Origin: Bacteroidota bacterium
GTDB lineage: Bacteria; Bacteroidota; Bacteroidia; Cytophagales; UBA9547
Direction of reading: 5' to 3'
Assembly: GCA_004293915.1 (NCBI GenBank)
Contig: RDZG01000069.1
Coordinates: 1-64,000, forward strand
Length of the DNA stretch: 64,000 nucleotides
The first letter of the stretch is position 1. Each line of letters opens with the position of its first letter. Below, piece after piece: positions 42,847-52,818 of this stretch. The notes under the pieces were generated by a model. It made no database searches. It saw only the letters and a list, made by a program, of their open reading frames with translations, and was not told the DNA's origin. A program made the position numbers and the translations under genes.

Positions 42847-44043
42847 ATGTCATTTCAATATTTGTTTGAAAGCAAAACAAGTCAATTAATTGCTGACTTA
42901 CAAACTATTCCACTAGAAAAAGCCATATTAAAACTACAAAACAATCCTGATAAATTACAGATAATCAATCAATTAGATGGAATAAAACGCACAAAAACTA
43001 AACTTCCAACTTGGTTTGATATGCCAAAAATAGTTTATCCACCAAAAATAAATTTAGAACAATGTTCATCAGAAATTGCAGCTAAATACAAATCTGTAAT
43101 TTGTGAAGGAAAACATTTAATTGATTTAACTGGTGGATTTGGTGTAGATAGTTTTTATTTTTCAAAGTATTATGAATCAGTTACTTACATTGAAAAAAAC
43201 AACAATCTGTTTGAAATTGCTAATTGGAATTTCTTACAATTAAAAATAAAAAACATTGAAACACTAAACACAGATTGTGAGCAGTATTTAGAAAATTTTA
43301 AACGAAAATATAAAAAAGAAGAAATTGTATTTTTTATCGACCCAGCACGAAGAAGCGAATCAAATAAAAAACTAGTACAATTTGCTGATTGTGAACCAAA
43401 TATTATTGCATTAATTCCTAAGCTTTTTGAATTTTCAGAAACAATTATTGTAAAAGCTTCGCCAATGCATGATATAAATTTAGCTTTGAATGAGTTAAAA
43501 TTTGTGGATAAAGTACATGTTTTGTCTGTAAAAAACGAGTGCAAAGAATTGTTATTTATATTAAAAAATAGCATAAATAAAAATCCTGAAATTTGTACAA
43601 TTAATATTGACTACATAATACAAAAGTATAACTTCAATTATATTGATATAAATTATTATAATACAGAATATTATGATGTTAAAAAATATATTCTTGAGAC
43701 AAATAGTTCAGTTATGAAATCTGGAGCATTTAAAGTAATACTTCAATCATTTTCAATCCAAAAAATAGCACCAAACACACATTTATATACTTCAGATGAA
43801 ATAATAAAAAACTTTCCTGGAAAGATTTTTGAAATAGAATCTGAAATAAAATTAACTTCAAAAGAAATTGCTGTATATATTCCTGATAATCAAATAAATA
43901 TAATTTCAAGAAACTATATTTTAACTGCTGATGAAATAAAACAAAAATTGAAGTTAAAAGATGGCGGAAAAAAGTTTTTGATTTGTTTTAAAGATCAATT
44001 TAATATTCCTAAATCATATATCTGTTCTAAAATTATTATATAA
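42847..44043 (+). CDS. THUMP-like class I SAM methyltransferase
   Basis: 398 residues. DLTGGFGVDSFYFS (about 95-108) is SAM motif I and FIDPARRSESNKK (about 162) resembles the DPPR-type catalytic motif of base methyltransferases. The C-terminal 100 residues match the THUMP-like domain of this Bacteroidota family, related to guanine-N2 RNA methyltransferases. Substrate unknown, probably tRNA or rRNA. Confidence 0.8.
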   Translation: MSFQYLFESKTSQLIADLQTIPLEKAILKLQNNPDKLQIINQLDGIKRTKTKLPTWFDMPKIVYPPKINLEQCSSEIAAKYKSVICEGKHLIDLTGGFGVDSFYFSKYYESVTYIEKNNNLFEIANWNFLQLKIKNIETLNTDCEQYLENFKRKYKKEEIVFFIDPARRSESNKKLVQFADCEPNIIALIPKLFEFSETIIVKASPMHDINLALNELKFVDKVHVLSVKNECKELLFILKNSINKNPEICTINIDYIIQKYNFNYIDINYYNTEYYDVKKYILETNSSVMKSGAFKVILQSFSIQKIAPNTHLYTSDEIIKNFPGKIFEIESEIKLTSKEIAVYIPDNQINIISRNYILTADEIKQKLKLKDGGKKFLICFKDQFNIPKSYICSKIII

Positions 44044-44102
44044 ATATTTGATTTATAGCATCTTAATAATAATTATAAAAGTAATAGTTTAATATTGTTT
44101 TG

Positions 44103-44110
44103 TACATTTG
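44103..44110 (+). promoter_or_regulatory. Promoter of ilvE
   Basis: TACATTTG, 120 bp before ATG 44231, leaving a long AT-rich leader with no clear attenuator. Confidence 0.45.
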
Positions 44111-44230
44111 TATTAAATTATAATATGAAATATTACATAAGTATTTATACTCATTAAAAAACAAATAAAGATTTTTGTATATTATTAATAAAAAAATAAT
44201 GATATTACACTCCTTTTTTAGTAAAACAGC

Positions 44231-45304
44231 ATGATAACTGCAGATTTAACAAACATACGAATAGAAAAAAATAATTTTTCGAGCATTAAAAGCGTTGATT
44301 TTAACCAATTAGATTTTGGAAAATATCATACCGATCACATGTATATTGTAGATTATGGAGATGAAAAATGGTTTGATGCTCGCGTAATTCCGTTTCAAAA
44401 TATTTCTTTGAGCCCAGCAACAGCTAGTTTTCATTATGGACAAACAGTTTTTGAAGGTTTTAAAGCACATCGCTCAAAAACGAGTAACGAAATTATACTT
44501 TTTAGACCTGAAAAACATTGGGAAAGAATGAATAAATCGATGGAACGTATTTGTATGCCAACGTTGCCTAAAGATATTTTTATGGATGGCGTAATAGAAA
44601 TGGCAAAAATGGAACGAGATTGGGTGCCAACGCAAGATGGTTGTTCGCTCTATTTCAGACCATTTGTTTTTGCAACAGACGCATTTATACGTGTAAAACC
44701 ATCGGATAATTACTATTTTATCGTGTTTTGTTCGCCTGTTGGTGCTTATTTTTCTGGTGAATTAAAAGTAAAAATAGAAACTGACTACGTGCGTTCGTCT
44801 GAAGGTGGAATTGGTTTTGCCAAATCGGGTGGAAACTATGCAGCTTCGCTTTTGCCTGCAAAAAAAGCTGCTAAAAATGGCTACCAACAAATCATGTGGA
44901 CTGATGCAAAAGAACATAAATATATTGAAGAAACAGGTGCTTCAAATGTGATGTTTTTGATTGATAATGTGTTGATTACGCCAAGTTTAAGTAGTTCTAT
45001 TTTAGATGGTGTAACCAGAGATAGCATCATAACCATTGCAAAAGATATGGGCTATAAAGTTGAAGAACGAAAAGTTACTGTTGATGAAGTAATAAATGCC
45101 ATAAAAAACAAAACGCTTCAAGAAGCATTTGGAACTGGTACGGCAGCCGTTATTTCACCAATTAGCGTGATAAATTATTTGAATGTAGATTATAAAATAG
45201 ATGCTCCAAAAGAAAATGGATTTTCTAGAAAAGTTTATAAAACATTGAATGATATAAAATATGGAATAATTCCAGATCCATATAATTGGACAATTAGAGT
45301 TTAA
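44231..45304 (+). CDS. ilvE: Branched-chain amino acid aminotransferase
   Basis: 357 residues, the longer type II BCAT form. FHYGQTVFEGFKAH, the PLP-lysine segment GFAKSGGNYAASLLPAKKA and EETGASNVMFLID are diagnostic. It performs the last step of Leu/Ile/Val synthesis, in line with leuCD 7 kb away. Monocistronic. Confidence 0.95.
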   Translation: MITADLTNIRIEKNNFSSIKSVDFNQLDFGKYHTDHMYIVDYGDEKWFDARVIPFQNISLSPATASFHYGQTVFEGFKAHRSKTSNEIILFRPEKHWERMNKSMERICMPTLPKDIFMDGVIEMAKMERDWVPTQDGCSLYFRPFVFATDAFIRVKPSDNYYFIVFCSPVGAYFSGELKVKIETDYVRSSEGGIGFAKSGGNYAASLLPAKKAAKNGYQQIMWTDAKEHKYIEETGASNVMFLIDNVLITPSLSSSILDGVTRDSIITIAKDMGYKVEERKVTVDEVINAIKNKTLQEAFGTGTAAVISPISVINYLNVDYKIDAPKENGFSRKVYKTLNDIKYGIIPDPYNWTIRV

Positions 45305-45321
45305 TCTCTACCAATTAATAT

Positions 45322-45369
45322 TTGCCACGAATGGAAGAAAAAATACTAAAAATTGTAAATTCGTGGCAA
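45322..45369. repeat. GCCACGAAT inverted repeat, copy 2
   Basis: 11-bp arms TTGCCACGAAT and ATTCGTGGCAA between the convergent ilvE and pseudouridine synthase genes. Same arm core as at 27063-27106. Confidence 0.7.
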
Positions 45370-45373
45370 AAAA

Positions 45374-45952
45374 TTAAACTAATAATTTCAAATGTACTTT
45401 CCTGATTTCTCCGCTTTTAAAATCTTTAATTGTCAGATTTTCAATAGAATAGCGAACCAATCGCAATGTAGGAAAACCTAAAGCAGCTGTCATTTTTCTT
45501 ACTTGTCGGTTTTTTCCTTCTATTAAAGTTAAACTAAGCCAAGAAGTTTGAATATTTGCTCTAAATCGAATTGGTGGATTGCGTTCGGGCAAAAAAACGG
45601 GTTCAGAAATGATTTCTGCTTTTGCGGGCAAAGTAAAATGTATTTTATCTTTAATTTTTATTGCAATATTCCCCTTCTCTAATTTTGAAATTGCTTCTTG
45701 ATTTATAGTTCCTTCGACTTGAACAAAATAGGTGCGTTTATGGCTATTTTTTGGATTTAAAATCCTGTCTGTAAGCGATTTATCGTTAGTTAAAATCAAT
45801 AAACCTTCGCTATCTTCGTCTAGTCTGCCAACGGGATAAATGTCATTTTTTAATCCTAAATTCAAATCTGATAATGTTTTTTTGCTTTCGATTGGCGAAA
45901 ACTGACACATTACCATATAGGGCTTATAAACTACATAATATTCATACAACAT
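45374..45952 (-). CDS. RluE/RsuA-type pseudouridine synthase
   Basis: 192 residues. YPVGRLDEDSEGLLILTND holds the catalytic Asp and IEGKNRQVRKMTAALGFPTLRLVR the substrate-binding end. There is no N-terminal S4 domain, so it fits the short RluE type (23S rRNA). It is four bases downstream of the ABC ATPase gene on the minus strand. Confidence 0.9.
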   Translation of the reverse strand: MLYEYYVVYKPYMVMCQFSPIESKKTLSDLNLGLKNDIYPVGRLDEDSEGLLILTNDKSLTDRILNPKNSHKRTYFVQVEGTINQEAISKLEKGNIAIKIKDKIHFTLPAKAEIISEPVFLPERNPPIRFRANIQTSWLSLTLIEGKNRQVRKMTAALGFPTLRLVRYSIENLTIKDFKSGEIRKVHLKLLV

Positions 45953-45956
45953 ATTA

Positions 45957-47795
45957 CTAAAAATTATCTCTTAAATGTTTTTTCTTAAGGATATCAATTT
46001 TTACATTTTCGATTTCTCCCTTAGGAATTGCAGCTATAAGTGCTTGTGTATAAGCTTTTTGTGGATGATTATAAATATCATTTGCAAAACCTTGTTCTTC
46101 GATTTTGCCTTTATTCATCACAATAATTCTATCCGACATAAATCTAACAACCGACAAATCGTGTGAAATAAAAATACAGGTAAATTTGAATTGCTCTTTT
46201 AGTGAATTTAATAAGTTAAGTACCTGAGCCTGAACTGACACATCCAAAGCAGAGACCGATTCGTCACAAATTATAAATTTGGGATTGAGTGCCAATGCAC
46301 GAGCAATACAAATGCGTTGGCGTTGCCCACCCGAAAATTCGTGAGGATAGCGATTAAAATGTTGATGTTTTAAACCCACAATTTCTAATAGTTCAAATAA
46401 ATGTTTTTTACGTAAAAAATCAGAATCATATAAATTATGCACACGCATAGGTTCCATAATGGCTGCACCTATTGGTATTCGTGGATTGAGCGAAGAATAA
46501 GGGTCCTGAAAGATAATTTGCATATCTTTTCTTTGTTTCCTAAGTTCTGATTCTGAGATATTTACAATATTTTTTCCTTCAAAAATAATTTCTCCTGCAG
46601 TTGGTTTTACGAGTTGCAAAATAGTTCTTCCTAAAGTAGTTTTACCGCACCCAGACTCCCCTACCAAACCCAAAGTTTCACCCGCATAAACATCAAAACT
46701 TACATCATCCACAGCTTTTACAAATTCCGTAGGTTTTTTAAACCAACCTTTTTGGATTGGAAAATATGTTTTTAAATTTTTGACTTGTAAAATAGGTAAT
46801 GTGCCTTCGTATTTTTGGTTTGAAGTAGGTTTTTTGTTTTCAATATTTTTTAAAATAGCATCTTCGACAGAAGTAAACTTTCCATTAACTTTTTCAGTAA
46901 TATTACCAAATTCGTCAAAATCCATAAAATCAGAAACGGTTGGCAAACGTTTTAGATTTACATTTACTTTTGGACGACAAGCCAAAAGACCTTTTGTGTA
47001 AGGATGCTTTGGATTTGAAAAAATATTCCAAACCGTGCCTTGTTCAACTATTTTTCCTTGATACATGACCAAAATACGGTCAGCAATTTCGGCTATTACA
47101 CCCAAATCGTGGGTTATAAAAATTATAGAAGTATCTTGTTCTTCTTTTAATTTTCGCATTAAATCCAAAATAGTTGCCTGTACCGTAACGTCCAAAGCAG
47201 TTGTTGGTTCGTCAGCAATCATTATGGCAGGATTGCAACACATTGCCATAGCAATCATAACCCTCTGTTTTTGTCCACCCGAAAGCTGATGTGGATACGA
47301 ATCATAAATTTGTGCTGGTCGAGGCAATTTTACTTTTTCAAAAAGCTCAATGGTTTTAATTTTTGCCTCTTTACTACTCAATTTTTGATGCAAAATGATA
47401 GATTCTGCCACTTGGTTTCCACAAGTAAAAACAGGATTGAGAGATGTCATTGGTTCTTGAAAAATCATGGAAATTTCGTTTCCTCTAAATTTTCGCATTT
47501 CAGCTTCTGTACAATTAACTAAATCTACAATTCCTTGTGTTTTTGAATTAAAAATGATTTCGCCATTTGCTATTTTTCCATTTGAGGCAATTAATTTTAA
47601 AATAGACAAAGATGTTACCGATTTACCCGAACCACTCTCTCCTACTATACCAATGGTTTCACCTTTTCTGAGCCTAAAACTAACATTATTTACAGCCTTA
47701 ACCGCACCATGTTCGCTCGAAAAATGAGTTTCGAGGTTTCTAACTTCTAAAATAGAATCTAAAAATTTGGGTTGTGGAAACGAATTTATCGGCAT
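45957..47795 (-). CDS. Double-ATPase peptide ABC transporter protein
   Basis: 612 residues: two complete ABC domains in one chain. Walker A GESGSGKS and LSGGQKQR belong to the first, GESGCGKT and FSGGQRQR to the second, each with DEP/DES Walker B sequences. The layout equals DppD-DppF fused (GsiA/YejF type), powering oligopeptide import. Permease genes are not beside it. Confidence 0.92.
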   Translation of the reverse strand: MPINSFPQPKFLDSILEVRNLETHFSSEHGAVKAVNNVSFRLRKGETIGIVGESGSGKSVTSLSILKLIASNGKIANGEIIFNSKTQGIVDLVNCTEAEMRKFRGNEISMIFQEPMTSLNPVFTCGNQVAESIILHQKLSSKEAKIKTIELFEKVKLPRPAQIYDSYPHQLSGGQKQRVMIAMAMCCNPAIMIADEPTTALDVTVQATILDLMRKLKEEQDTSIIFITHDLGVIAEIADRILVMYQGKIVEQGTVWNIFSNPKHPYTKGLLACRPKVNVNLKRLPTVSDFMDFDEFGNITEKVNGKFTSVEDAILKNIENKKPTSNQKYEGTLPILQVKNLKTYFPIQKGWFKKPTEFVKAVDDVSFDVYAGETLGLVGESGCGKTTLGRTILQLVKPTAGEIIFEGKNIVNISESELRKQRKDMQIIFQDPYSSLNPRIPIGAAIMEPMRVHNLYDSDFLRKKHLFELLEIVGLKHQHFNRYPHEFSGGQRQRICIARALALNPKFIICDESVSALDVSVQAQVLNLLNSLKEQFKFTCIFISHDLSVVRFMSDRIIVMNKGKIEEQGFANDIYNHPQKAYTQALIAAIPKGEIENVKIDILKKKHLRDNF

Positions 47796-47813
47796 TCAAT
47801 CAAAACAAGATTT

Positions 47814-47821
47814 CAAATATA
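47814..47821 (-). promoter_or_regulatory. Promoter of the peptide ABC ATPase gene
   Basis: Minus-strand TATATTTG, 18 bp before the start. Confidence 0.5.
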
Positions 47822-47894
47822 GATTATGTAGCTATATTTTAAATACACAACTATAAATATTAACGAATAATTTTTGATTTTTAATTTAATTTTA

Positions 47895-47902
47895 TAGATT
47901 TG
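47895..47902 (+). promoter_or_regulatory. Promoter of the polysaccharide locus
   Basis: TAGATTTG, 70 bp before the first gene (GTG 47972). The leader includes GGCGGAGCC at 47949-47957, loosely like an ops element; that resemblance is weak. Confidence 0.5.
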
Positions 47903-47971
47903 TTGAGTAGTTTTTTTACTCGATAAAAAAATCAAATGTGATTTTCGTGGCGGAGCCATACCCAAAACACT

Positions 47972-48508
47972 GTGTTAGAAACACTTATTACATCCAAAAC
48001 TAGGATAAAACTTTTATTAAAATTTTTTTTAAATACGCATACAACTGCTTATTTGCGAGGTTTAGAAACCGAAACTGGTGATTCTACAAATGCCATTAGG
48101 CTAGAACTCAATAGATTAGAAGCGGCTGGAATGTTAAAATCTTTTGAGGTTGGGAACAAAAAAAAATACCAGGCAAATCATGCTCATCCGCTTTTTAGCG
48201 AAATAAAATCATTAATTAAAAAATATGTTGGTATAGATGTTGTAATCGAAAATATAATAAACAGATTAGGAAAACTCGATGCTGTTTATCTAACAGGTTC
48301 GTTTGCAAAAGGCATTGATAATGAAGTAATTGACTTAGTTTTTATAGGAAATATCGATCACATATTTTTGGCAGAACTAACTCATAAAGCCGAAAAATTA
48401 TTACTCAAAAAAATAAAATACATTATATACAATGTAGATGAAGGAAAAATTGAAGTATTGAATTTTTCAGAAGAAAATTTTTTACTCCTTTGGAATAATG
48501 AAAACTGA
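47972..48508 (+). CDS. Winged-helix regulator with degenerate nucleotidyltransferase domain
   Basis: 178 residues from GTG. The N-terminal 75 residues (TRIKLLLKFFLNTHTTAYLRGLE, AIRLELNRLEAAGML) form an ArsR-like winged helix. The C-terminal part contains TGSFAKGIDNEVIDLVFIG, like the GS...D.D motif of minimal nucleotidyltransferases but with only one clear Asp. Proteins of this design commonly begin Bacteroidota capsule and LPS loci. Stop overlaps the next start. Confidence 0.75.
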   Translation: MLETLITSKTRIKLLLKFFLNTHTTAYLRGLETETGDSTNAIRLELNRLEAAGMLKSFEVGNKKKYQANHAHPLFSEIKSLIKKYVGIDVVIENIINRLGKLDAVYLTGSFAKGIDNEVIDLVFIGNIDHIFLAELTHKAEKLLLKKIKYIIYNVDEGKIEVLNFSEENFLLLWNNEN

Positions 48509-49010
48509 GCCTATAAAACATTGGATGGCAATATATACTAAGCCAAAAAACGAGCGAAAAGTATTTGATAAACTCCAAAAGTTTGGTTTCGAAGTATATC
48601 TTCCGCTTCATAAAGTTGTGAGACAATGGAGTGATAGGAAAAAAAAAATATTAGTACCACTCATTTCTTCGTATGTCTTTGTGAAAACAGATGAAGCCAA
48701 TCGTTTGGCAGTTTTAAAAACAATTGGAGTCCTTAATTTTGTATTTTGGCTTGGCAAGCCAGCAATTATTCAAGATATTGAAATAGAGCGAATTAAATAT
48801 TTTTTAAAAGAAGCTATAAATCATGAAATTATTATTGAAAACATGGCAGTTGGAGATATGGCTATGGTTTCTTCTGGTCATTTCAAAGGACAAAAAGTAG
48901 AAATTGTTGATGCAGATAATAAAGAATATTTTGTAAATTTGGTTTCATTAGGAATGAGATTACGCCTTAGTAAATTGGATGTCCAAAAAATTACGCATGC
49001 GCATATCTGA
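48498..49010 (+). CDS. UpxY-like transcription antiterminator (NusG family)
   Basis: 170 residues. HWMAIYTKPKNERKVFDKLQKFGFEVYLP is the NGN domain and MAVGDMAMVSSGHFKGQKVEIVD is the KOW region. UpxY proteins let RNA polymerase read through long capsule operons. It overlaps the regulator gene by 11 bases and sits at the head of the polysaccharide cluster, as expected. Confidence 0.88.
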   Translation: MKTEPIKHWMAIYTKPKNERKVFDKLQKFGFEVYLPLHKVVRQWSDRKKKILVPLISSYVFVKTDEANRLAVLKTIGVLNFVFWLGKPAIIQDIEIERIKYFLKEAINHEIIIENMAVGDMAMVSSGHFKGQKVEIVDADNKEYFVNLVSLGMRLRLSKLDVQKITHAHI

Positions 49011-49281
49011 ATTTGAAAAACGTGTTTTTATCGAAACAGTAAAAGAAATAGATTCTGAGGCAAATATTTTTCTTTTTGGTTCTAGAACTGATGATAATAA
49101 ACGAGGTGGAGATATTGATTTATTAGTACATTCTCAGAAAATAGATCTACGAAAAGAAATGCAAATTCAAAAAGATTTTTTTTTAAGATTAGAAGAGCAA
49201 AAAATAGACTTAGTAGTTACAAAAGATTTCTCTGAACCATTTGTACAATATATTAAGCCAACATTAATTCCTCTAATATGA
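48997..49281 (+). CDS. MNT-type minimal nucleotidyltransferase, module 1
   Basis: 94 residues from ATG 48997, chosen because the counterpart at 53694 also begins MRIS; an in-frame ATG at 48979 would overlap UpxY more. IFLFGSRTDDNKRGGDIDLLV is the catalytic GSx...DxD motif. MNT proteins AMPylate or otherwise counteract HEPN toxins. Its end overlaps the HEPN gene by four bases. Confidence 0.85.
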   Translation: MRISEFEKRVFIETVKEIDSEANIFLFGSRTDDNKRGGDIDLLVHSQKIDLRKEMQIQKDFFLRLEEQKIDLVVTKDFSEPFVQYIKPTLIPLI

Positions 49282-49718
49282 CTGACAAAGAGTATTTATT
49301 TAAGGAATTAAAAGATTTATTAAGTGCTTGTGAAGTTTTAAAGTATTCGTTTGAAAAAACAAAGCCACTACTCAAAAAAGAAGATTATTCTCCTGATGAG
49401 GCAAATGACATTGAATCATTTACTAGCAGATTTGCTAGAATAAGTGATATGTTAGTTCAAAAAACATTAAGAATGATTTATGAAATAGAGCTCGACAAAG
49501 TAGATTCTGTGCGTGATAGGATAATGAAAGCGGAGAAAATGGATTTGAATAAATCTGCTTCTGATTTAATAGAAATAAGAAAGTTAAGGAATGAAATAGC
49601 TCATGATTATGCAGGCAAAAGGTTTGAAGAACTTTTTAAATTAGCCTCAGTCTATTGTGAAACCATTTTTGATATTGTAGAAAGAATAGAAAATTATATT
49701 TTGAAAAAATACTTATAA
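49278..49718 (+). CDS. HEPN-domain protein, module 1
   Basis: 146 residues, all helical. IRKLRNEIAHDYAG contains the HEPN catalytic R-x4-H motif, typical of metal-independent RNases. The neighbouring MNT gene overlaps its start and would be its antitoxin. The third gene of the module starts on its stop codon. Confidence 0.85.
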   Translation: MTDKEYLFKELKDLLSACEVLKYSFEKTKPLLKKEDYSPDEANDIESFTSRFARISDMLVQKTLRMIYEIELDKVDSVRDRIMKAEKMDLNKSASDLIEIRKLRNEIAHDYAGKRFEELFKLASVYCETIFDIVERIENYILKKYL

Positions 49719-50002
49719 TGGAAAATTCACCAGAAATAAAGGCTTTTATCAGAGAAAATAGTTCTCTTTTTTGGTATACCCCAGAAGCAGAAAAAGAAAA
49801 TATCGACCATGAGTTTTTGGTGGAACATATTTTAAACTATGGAGATTTGGATGCGGTGGTAAAGCTTATAAAAATATTGGGGGTAGAAACAGTTGGAAAA
49901 ATTTTTAGATATACAACAGGTTTTAGTGAAAGAAGAAAAAATAATTACTTTGAACTCACTTACAATTATTTCGATTTGATATTCAAAAAACATGCATTTT
50001 AA
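49718..50002 (+). CDS. Small protein of the AbiEii-linked family, module 1
   Basis: 94 residues, helical. LVEHILNYGDLDAVVKLIKILG and the C-terminal SERRKNNYFELTYNYF resemble the small Bacteroidota proteins (DUF6922-like) often encoded before AbiEii-type nucleotidyltransferases. Overlaps the next gene by 11 bases. It may be the antitoxin of that enzyme. Confidence 0.6.
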   Translation: MENSPEIKAFIRENSSLFWYTPEAEKENIDHEFLVEHILNYGDLDAVVKLIKILGVETVGKIFRYTTGFSERRKNNYFELTYNYFDLIFKKHAF

Positions 50003-50609
50003 TATACTTTCTGAAAATCAAACAAAAATTTTACCTTACCTAAAACATTATAAAAAAAGTTATTATTTGGTTGAAGGTACAGCAATTGCACTTCAAATAG
50101 GGCACAGAAAATCCATAGATTTTGATTTGTTTTCTGCAAAAAAACTCGTTTTTAAAAAAATTCATGAAGGGCTATCTAAAATACCATTTGAAAAAAAGAT
50201 AAGATTTCAAGATACTGATCAAATACATTTAGATGTTTTAGATGTTAAACTAACATTTTTTGAATATACTTATTCTATTATTCACGAAGTAAAAATTAAT
50301 GATGTATTAACTATGCCAAACCTATTGACATTGGCTGCAATGAAAGGTTTTGCTTTAGGAAGAAGGTCTAAATGGAAGGATTATGTTGATTTATACTTTT
50401 TAATTAAAAATCATTTTACTATAGAAGAAATCGCAAACGAAGTTGAAAGAATATTTCCAAACCAGTCTTCTCAAAAGTTGATAAGACAACAATTAGCTTA
50501 TCATAAAGATATAGACTTTAAAGAGCAAGTAGAATATCTTATTCCAAACCCTCCAAAGGAGCAAGAAGTAAAAGATTTTTTAATAGAAAAAGCAATAGAT
50601 ATTTTATAA
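49992..50609 (+). CDS. AbiEii/AbiGii-type nucleotidyltransferase, module 1
   Basis: 205 residues. YYLVEGTAIALQIGHRKSIDFDLF is the family motif with the two catalytic Asp residues. Such enzymes are toxins of type IV toxin-antitoxin and abortive infection systems. Its stop directly precedes the exporter permease start. Confidence 0.85.
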   Translation: MHFNILSENQTKILPYLKHYKKSYYLVEGTAIALQIGHRKSIDFDLFSAKKLVFKKIHEGLSKIPFEKKIRFQDTDQIHLDVLDVKLTFFEYTYSIIHEVKINDVLTMPNLLTLAAMKGFALGRRSKWKDYVDLYFLIKNHFTIEEIANEVERIFPNQSSQKLIRQQLAYHKDIDFKEQVEYLIPNPPKEQEVKDFLIEKAIDIL

Positions 50610-51467
50610 ATGAACCAACAAAATAACCAGCAAAACTGGGATACCATCATAAAGCCCCAAAGTTCGCTCTTTGAATTGCCACTAAAAGACCTTTGGCATT
50701 ATAGGGATTTATTGGTTTTGTTTGTTCGAAGAGATTTTGTGAGTTTTTATAAACAAACTGTTTTAGGTCCGATTTGGTTTTTTGTACAACCTATTTTTAC
50801 TACCTTAATTTATACTTTTGTGTTTGGTAATTTGGCTGCAATTTCTACAGATGGACTTCCAAAACCGCTATTTTATTTGGCTGGAATCACTTGTTGGAAC
50901 TATTTTTCGGAATGTTTAAGTAAAACTTCTACTGTTTTTAAAGACAATGCCAATATTTTTGGTAAAGTTTACTTTCCACGTTTAATCATGCCTTTGAGTA
51001 TTGTGGCTTCAAATCTTATCAAATTTGGTGTACAATTTGCCTTGTTTTTAGTTGCTATTGTCTATTTCAAATGTACTGGTTCGAGTTTTAATCCAAATAT
51101 GTATATCTTACTTTTTCCATTTTTAGTACTTTTAATGGCATTGCAAGGTTTGGGATTAGGTATGATAATATCGGCATTAACTACAAAATATAGAGATTTG
51201 AGTTTTTTAGTAACTTTTGGTGTACAATTATTAATGTATGCCACTACGGTAATTTATCCACTTTCGACAGCACCCGAAAAATATAAATTTATAATAGCAC
51301 TCAACCCAATGACTGCAATTATAGAAACATTTCGCTACGGGTTTTTAGGTCAGGGTTCGTTTTCGTGGTTTTATCTTGGTTTATGCACAAGTTTTACTTT
51401 TGTGATTACCATTTTGGGTGTTTTGATATTTAATAAAGTTGAAAAAACGTTTATTGATACGGTTTAA
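50610..51467 (+). CDS. ABC-2 polysaccharide exporter permease (Wzm-like)
   Basis: 285 residues with six membrane helices. LWHYRDLLVLFVRRDFVSFYKQTVLGPIWFFVQPI at the start and LNPMTAIIETFRYGFLG near the end match O-antigen/capsule ABC-2 permeases. Its ATPase partner is probably the gene at 56064, separated by about 4.6 kb of toxin-like genes. Confidence 0.93.
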   Translation: MNQQNNQQNWDTIIKPQSSLFELPLKDLWHYRDLLVLFVRRDFVSFYKQTVLGPIWFFVQPIFTTLIYTFVFGNLAAISTDGLPKPLFYLAGITCWNYFSECLSKTSTVFKDNANIFGKVYFPRLIMPLSIVASNLIKFGVQFALFLVAIVYFKCTGSSFNPNMYILLFPFLVLLMALQGLGLGMIISALTTKYRDLSFLVTFGVQLLMYATTVIYPLSTAPEKYKFIIALNPMTAIIETFRYGFLGQGSFSWFYLGLCTSFTFVITILGVLIFNKVEKTFIDTV

Positions 51468-51512
51468 ATTAATAATAAATAGTATATTGCTTCATAAAAA
51501 TGTGGAATTAAC

Positions 51513-52109
51513 ATGAATATGCTCGATGAATTAGGTTCGATAGTTTTAGATACACATCGTTTGGGTAGTTTTTCTGATGATGAATTTTATCATTTTTGTT
51601 TAGATAACAGAAATTTAAAATTTGAGAGAGATGCACAATCTAACATTATTCTAATTCCTAATTCAGGAGGAATTATTGGGAATTACAATGCTGAAATATT
51701 AGCAGAAATAGGAATCTGGAGTAGAATATCAAAAACAGGAATTTGTTTTGATTCATCTACTGCTTTCAAACTTCCAAATTCAGCAGTTCGTTCACCTGAT
51801 GCTGCTTGGATTCAAAGCGAAAGATGGAATACTTTATCAAATAAAGAAAAGGAACAATTCCCTCCATTATGCCCTGATTTTGTAATAGAAATAAAATCTT
51901 CATCAGATTCTTTGCTCAATTTGAAAGATAAAATGAAGGAATGGATGGCTAATGGTTGTAAATTAGCTTGGCTTATCAATCCTGAAGAAAGTTTAACATA
52001 TTGTTATTATGATAATCAAGAATATGCTATTTCTTTTGAAGAAATATTGAGTGGACAATCGATTTTAAAAGGCTTTGAAATTCAATTAAAAGATATTTTT
52101 AGTAAATGA
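51513..52109 (+). CDS. Uma2-family (DUF820) putative endonuclease
   Basis: 198 residues. SAVRSPDAAWIQSERW and CPDFVIEIKSSSDSLLNLKDKM supply the PD-(D/E)XK residues (Asp, then Glu-x-Lys), and WMANGCKLAWLINPEE is typical of Uma2. Real targets of this family are unknown; it is often multicopy in mobile regions. Confidence 0.88.
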   Translation: MNMLDELGSIVLDTHRLGSFSDDEFYHFCLDNRNLKFERDAQSNIILIPNSGGIIGNYNAEILAEIGIWSRISKTGICFDSSTAFKLPNSAVRSPDAAWIQSERWNTLSNKEKEQFPPLCPDFVIEIKSSSDSLLNLKDKMKEWMANGCKLAWLINPEESLTYCYYDNQEYAISFEEILSGQSILKGFEIQLKDIFSK

Positions 52110-52162
52110 TACATTTCCTTCTTTAGTTTAACCAAGTTTAAATTACAAAAACATTTACATAC

Positions 52163-52399
52163 ATGACAACAGCTGCTATTCAACATCAAATTATCAATAT
52201 TTTACCCAGAGTTGAGAATAAAAAAATATTGAAAGCCATACACGCCATTTTAGAACAAGAAGCCAAGCCTATCAACCTTTCGCAAGCCCAAATGGACGAA
52301 CTTGATAGACGTGAAGCTGACTATTTGAGCGGCAAAGGAAAAAGTTATTCATGGGAAGAAGTTGAAGATATGATTTTGAATGGCAAAAAAATAAAATGA
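52163..52399 (+). CDS. Antitoxin-like protein of a RelE/ParE pair
   Basis: 78 residues, helical, ending LSGKGKSYSWEEVEDMILNGK, a pattern frequent in addiction-module antitoxins. It overlaps the RelE/ParE-like gene by four bases. Confidence 0.75.
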   Translation: MTTAAIQHQIINILPRVENKKILKAIHAILEQEAKPINLSQAQMDELDRREADYLSGKGKSYSWEEVEDMILNGKKIK

Positions 52400-52692
52400 T
52401 TAGTTATGAATTAGAAATTAGGGAAGAAGCACAGCAAGAGTTGAATGATGGCTATATTTGGTATGAATTTCAACAAGATGGAATTGGGAAAAAATTTATT
52501 TCGCTAGTCAAGGAGTATATCAATAATCTTAAAATAGCACCATTTCAAAACCCTTTAATTTATAAAAAGAAAAGAGCTGTATTCATTCAAGACTTTCCAT
52601 ATCAAATTATATATGCTGTATATGAAACTAAAATTGTAATATATTCTGTATTTCATACCAAACGTAATCCTAAAATTTGGAAGAAAAGATGA
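52396..52692 (+). CDS. RelE/ParE-family toxin
   Basis: 98 residues. YELEIREEAQQELNDGYIWYEFQQDGIGKKF, KKKRAVFIQDFPYQIIYAV and the final IVIYSVFHTKRNPKIW form the RelE/ParE fold. Acts on ribosomal mRNA or gyrase; which one cannot be told. Confidence 0.87.
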   Translation: MISYELEIREEAQQELNDGYIWYEFQQDGIGKKFISLVKEYINNLKIAPFQNPLIYKKKRAVFIQDFPYQIIYAVYETKIVIYSVFHTKRNPKIWKKR

Positions 52693-52818
52693 AAGAATCG
52701 TTGCAAATAAGCCCTACTTACCATTTACTATTATAATAATCAAGCCTAAATTATTCATTTTCTTGATTAATTTAATTTTGAAAAGTTTTTAAAATTAGTT
52801 TTTAAATATTTCATATAA

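Noticed and set aside
48979-48996. Upstream start for the first MNT protein
   Set aside because: It would lengthen the overlap with UpxY to 32 bases and add six residues absent from the counterpart at 53694.
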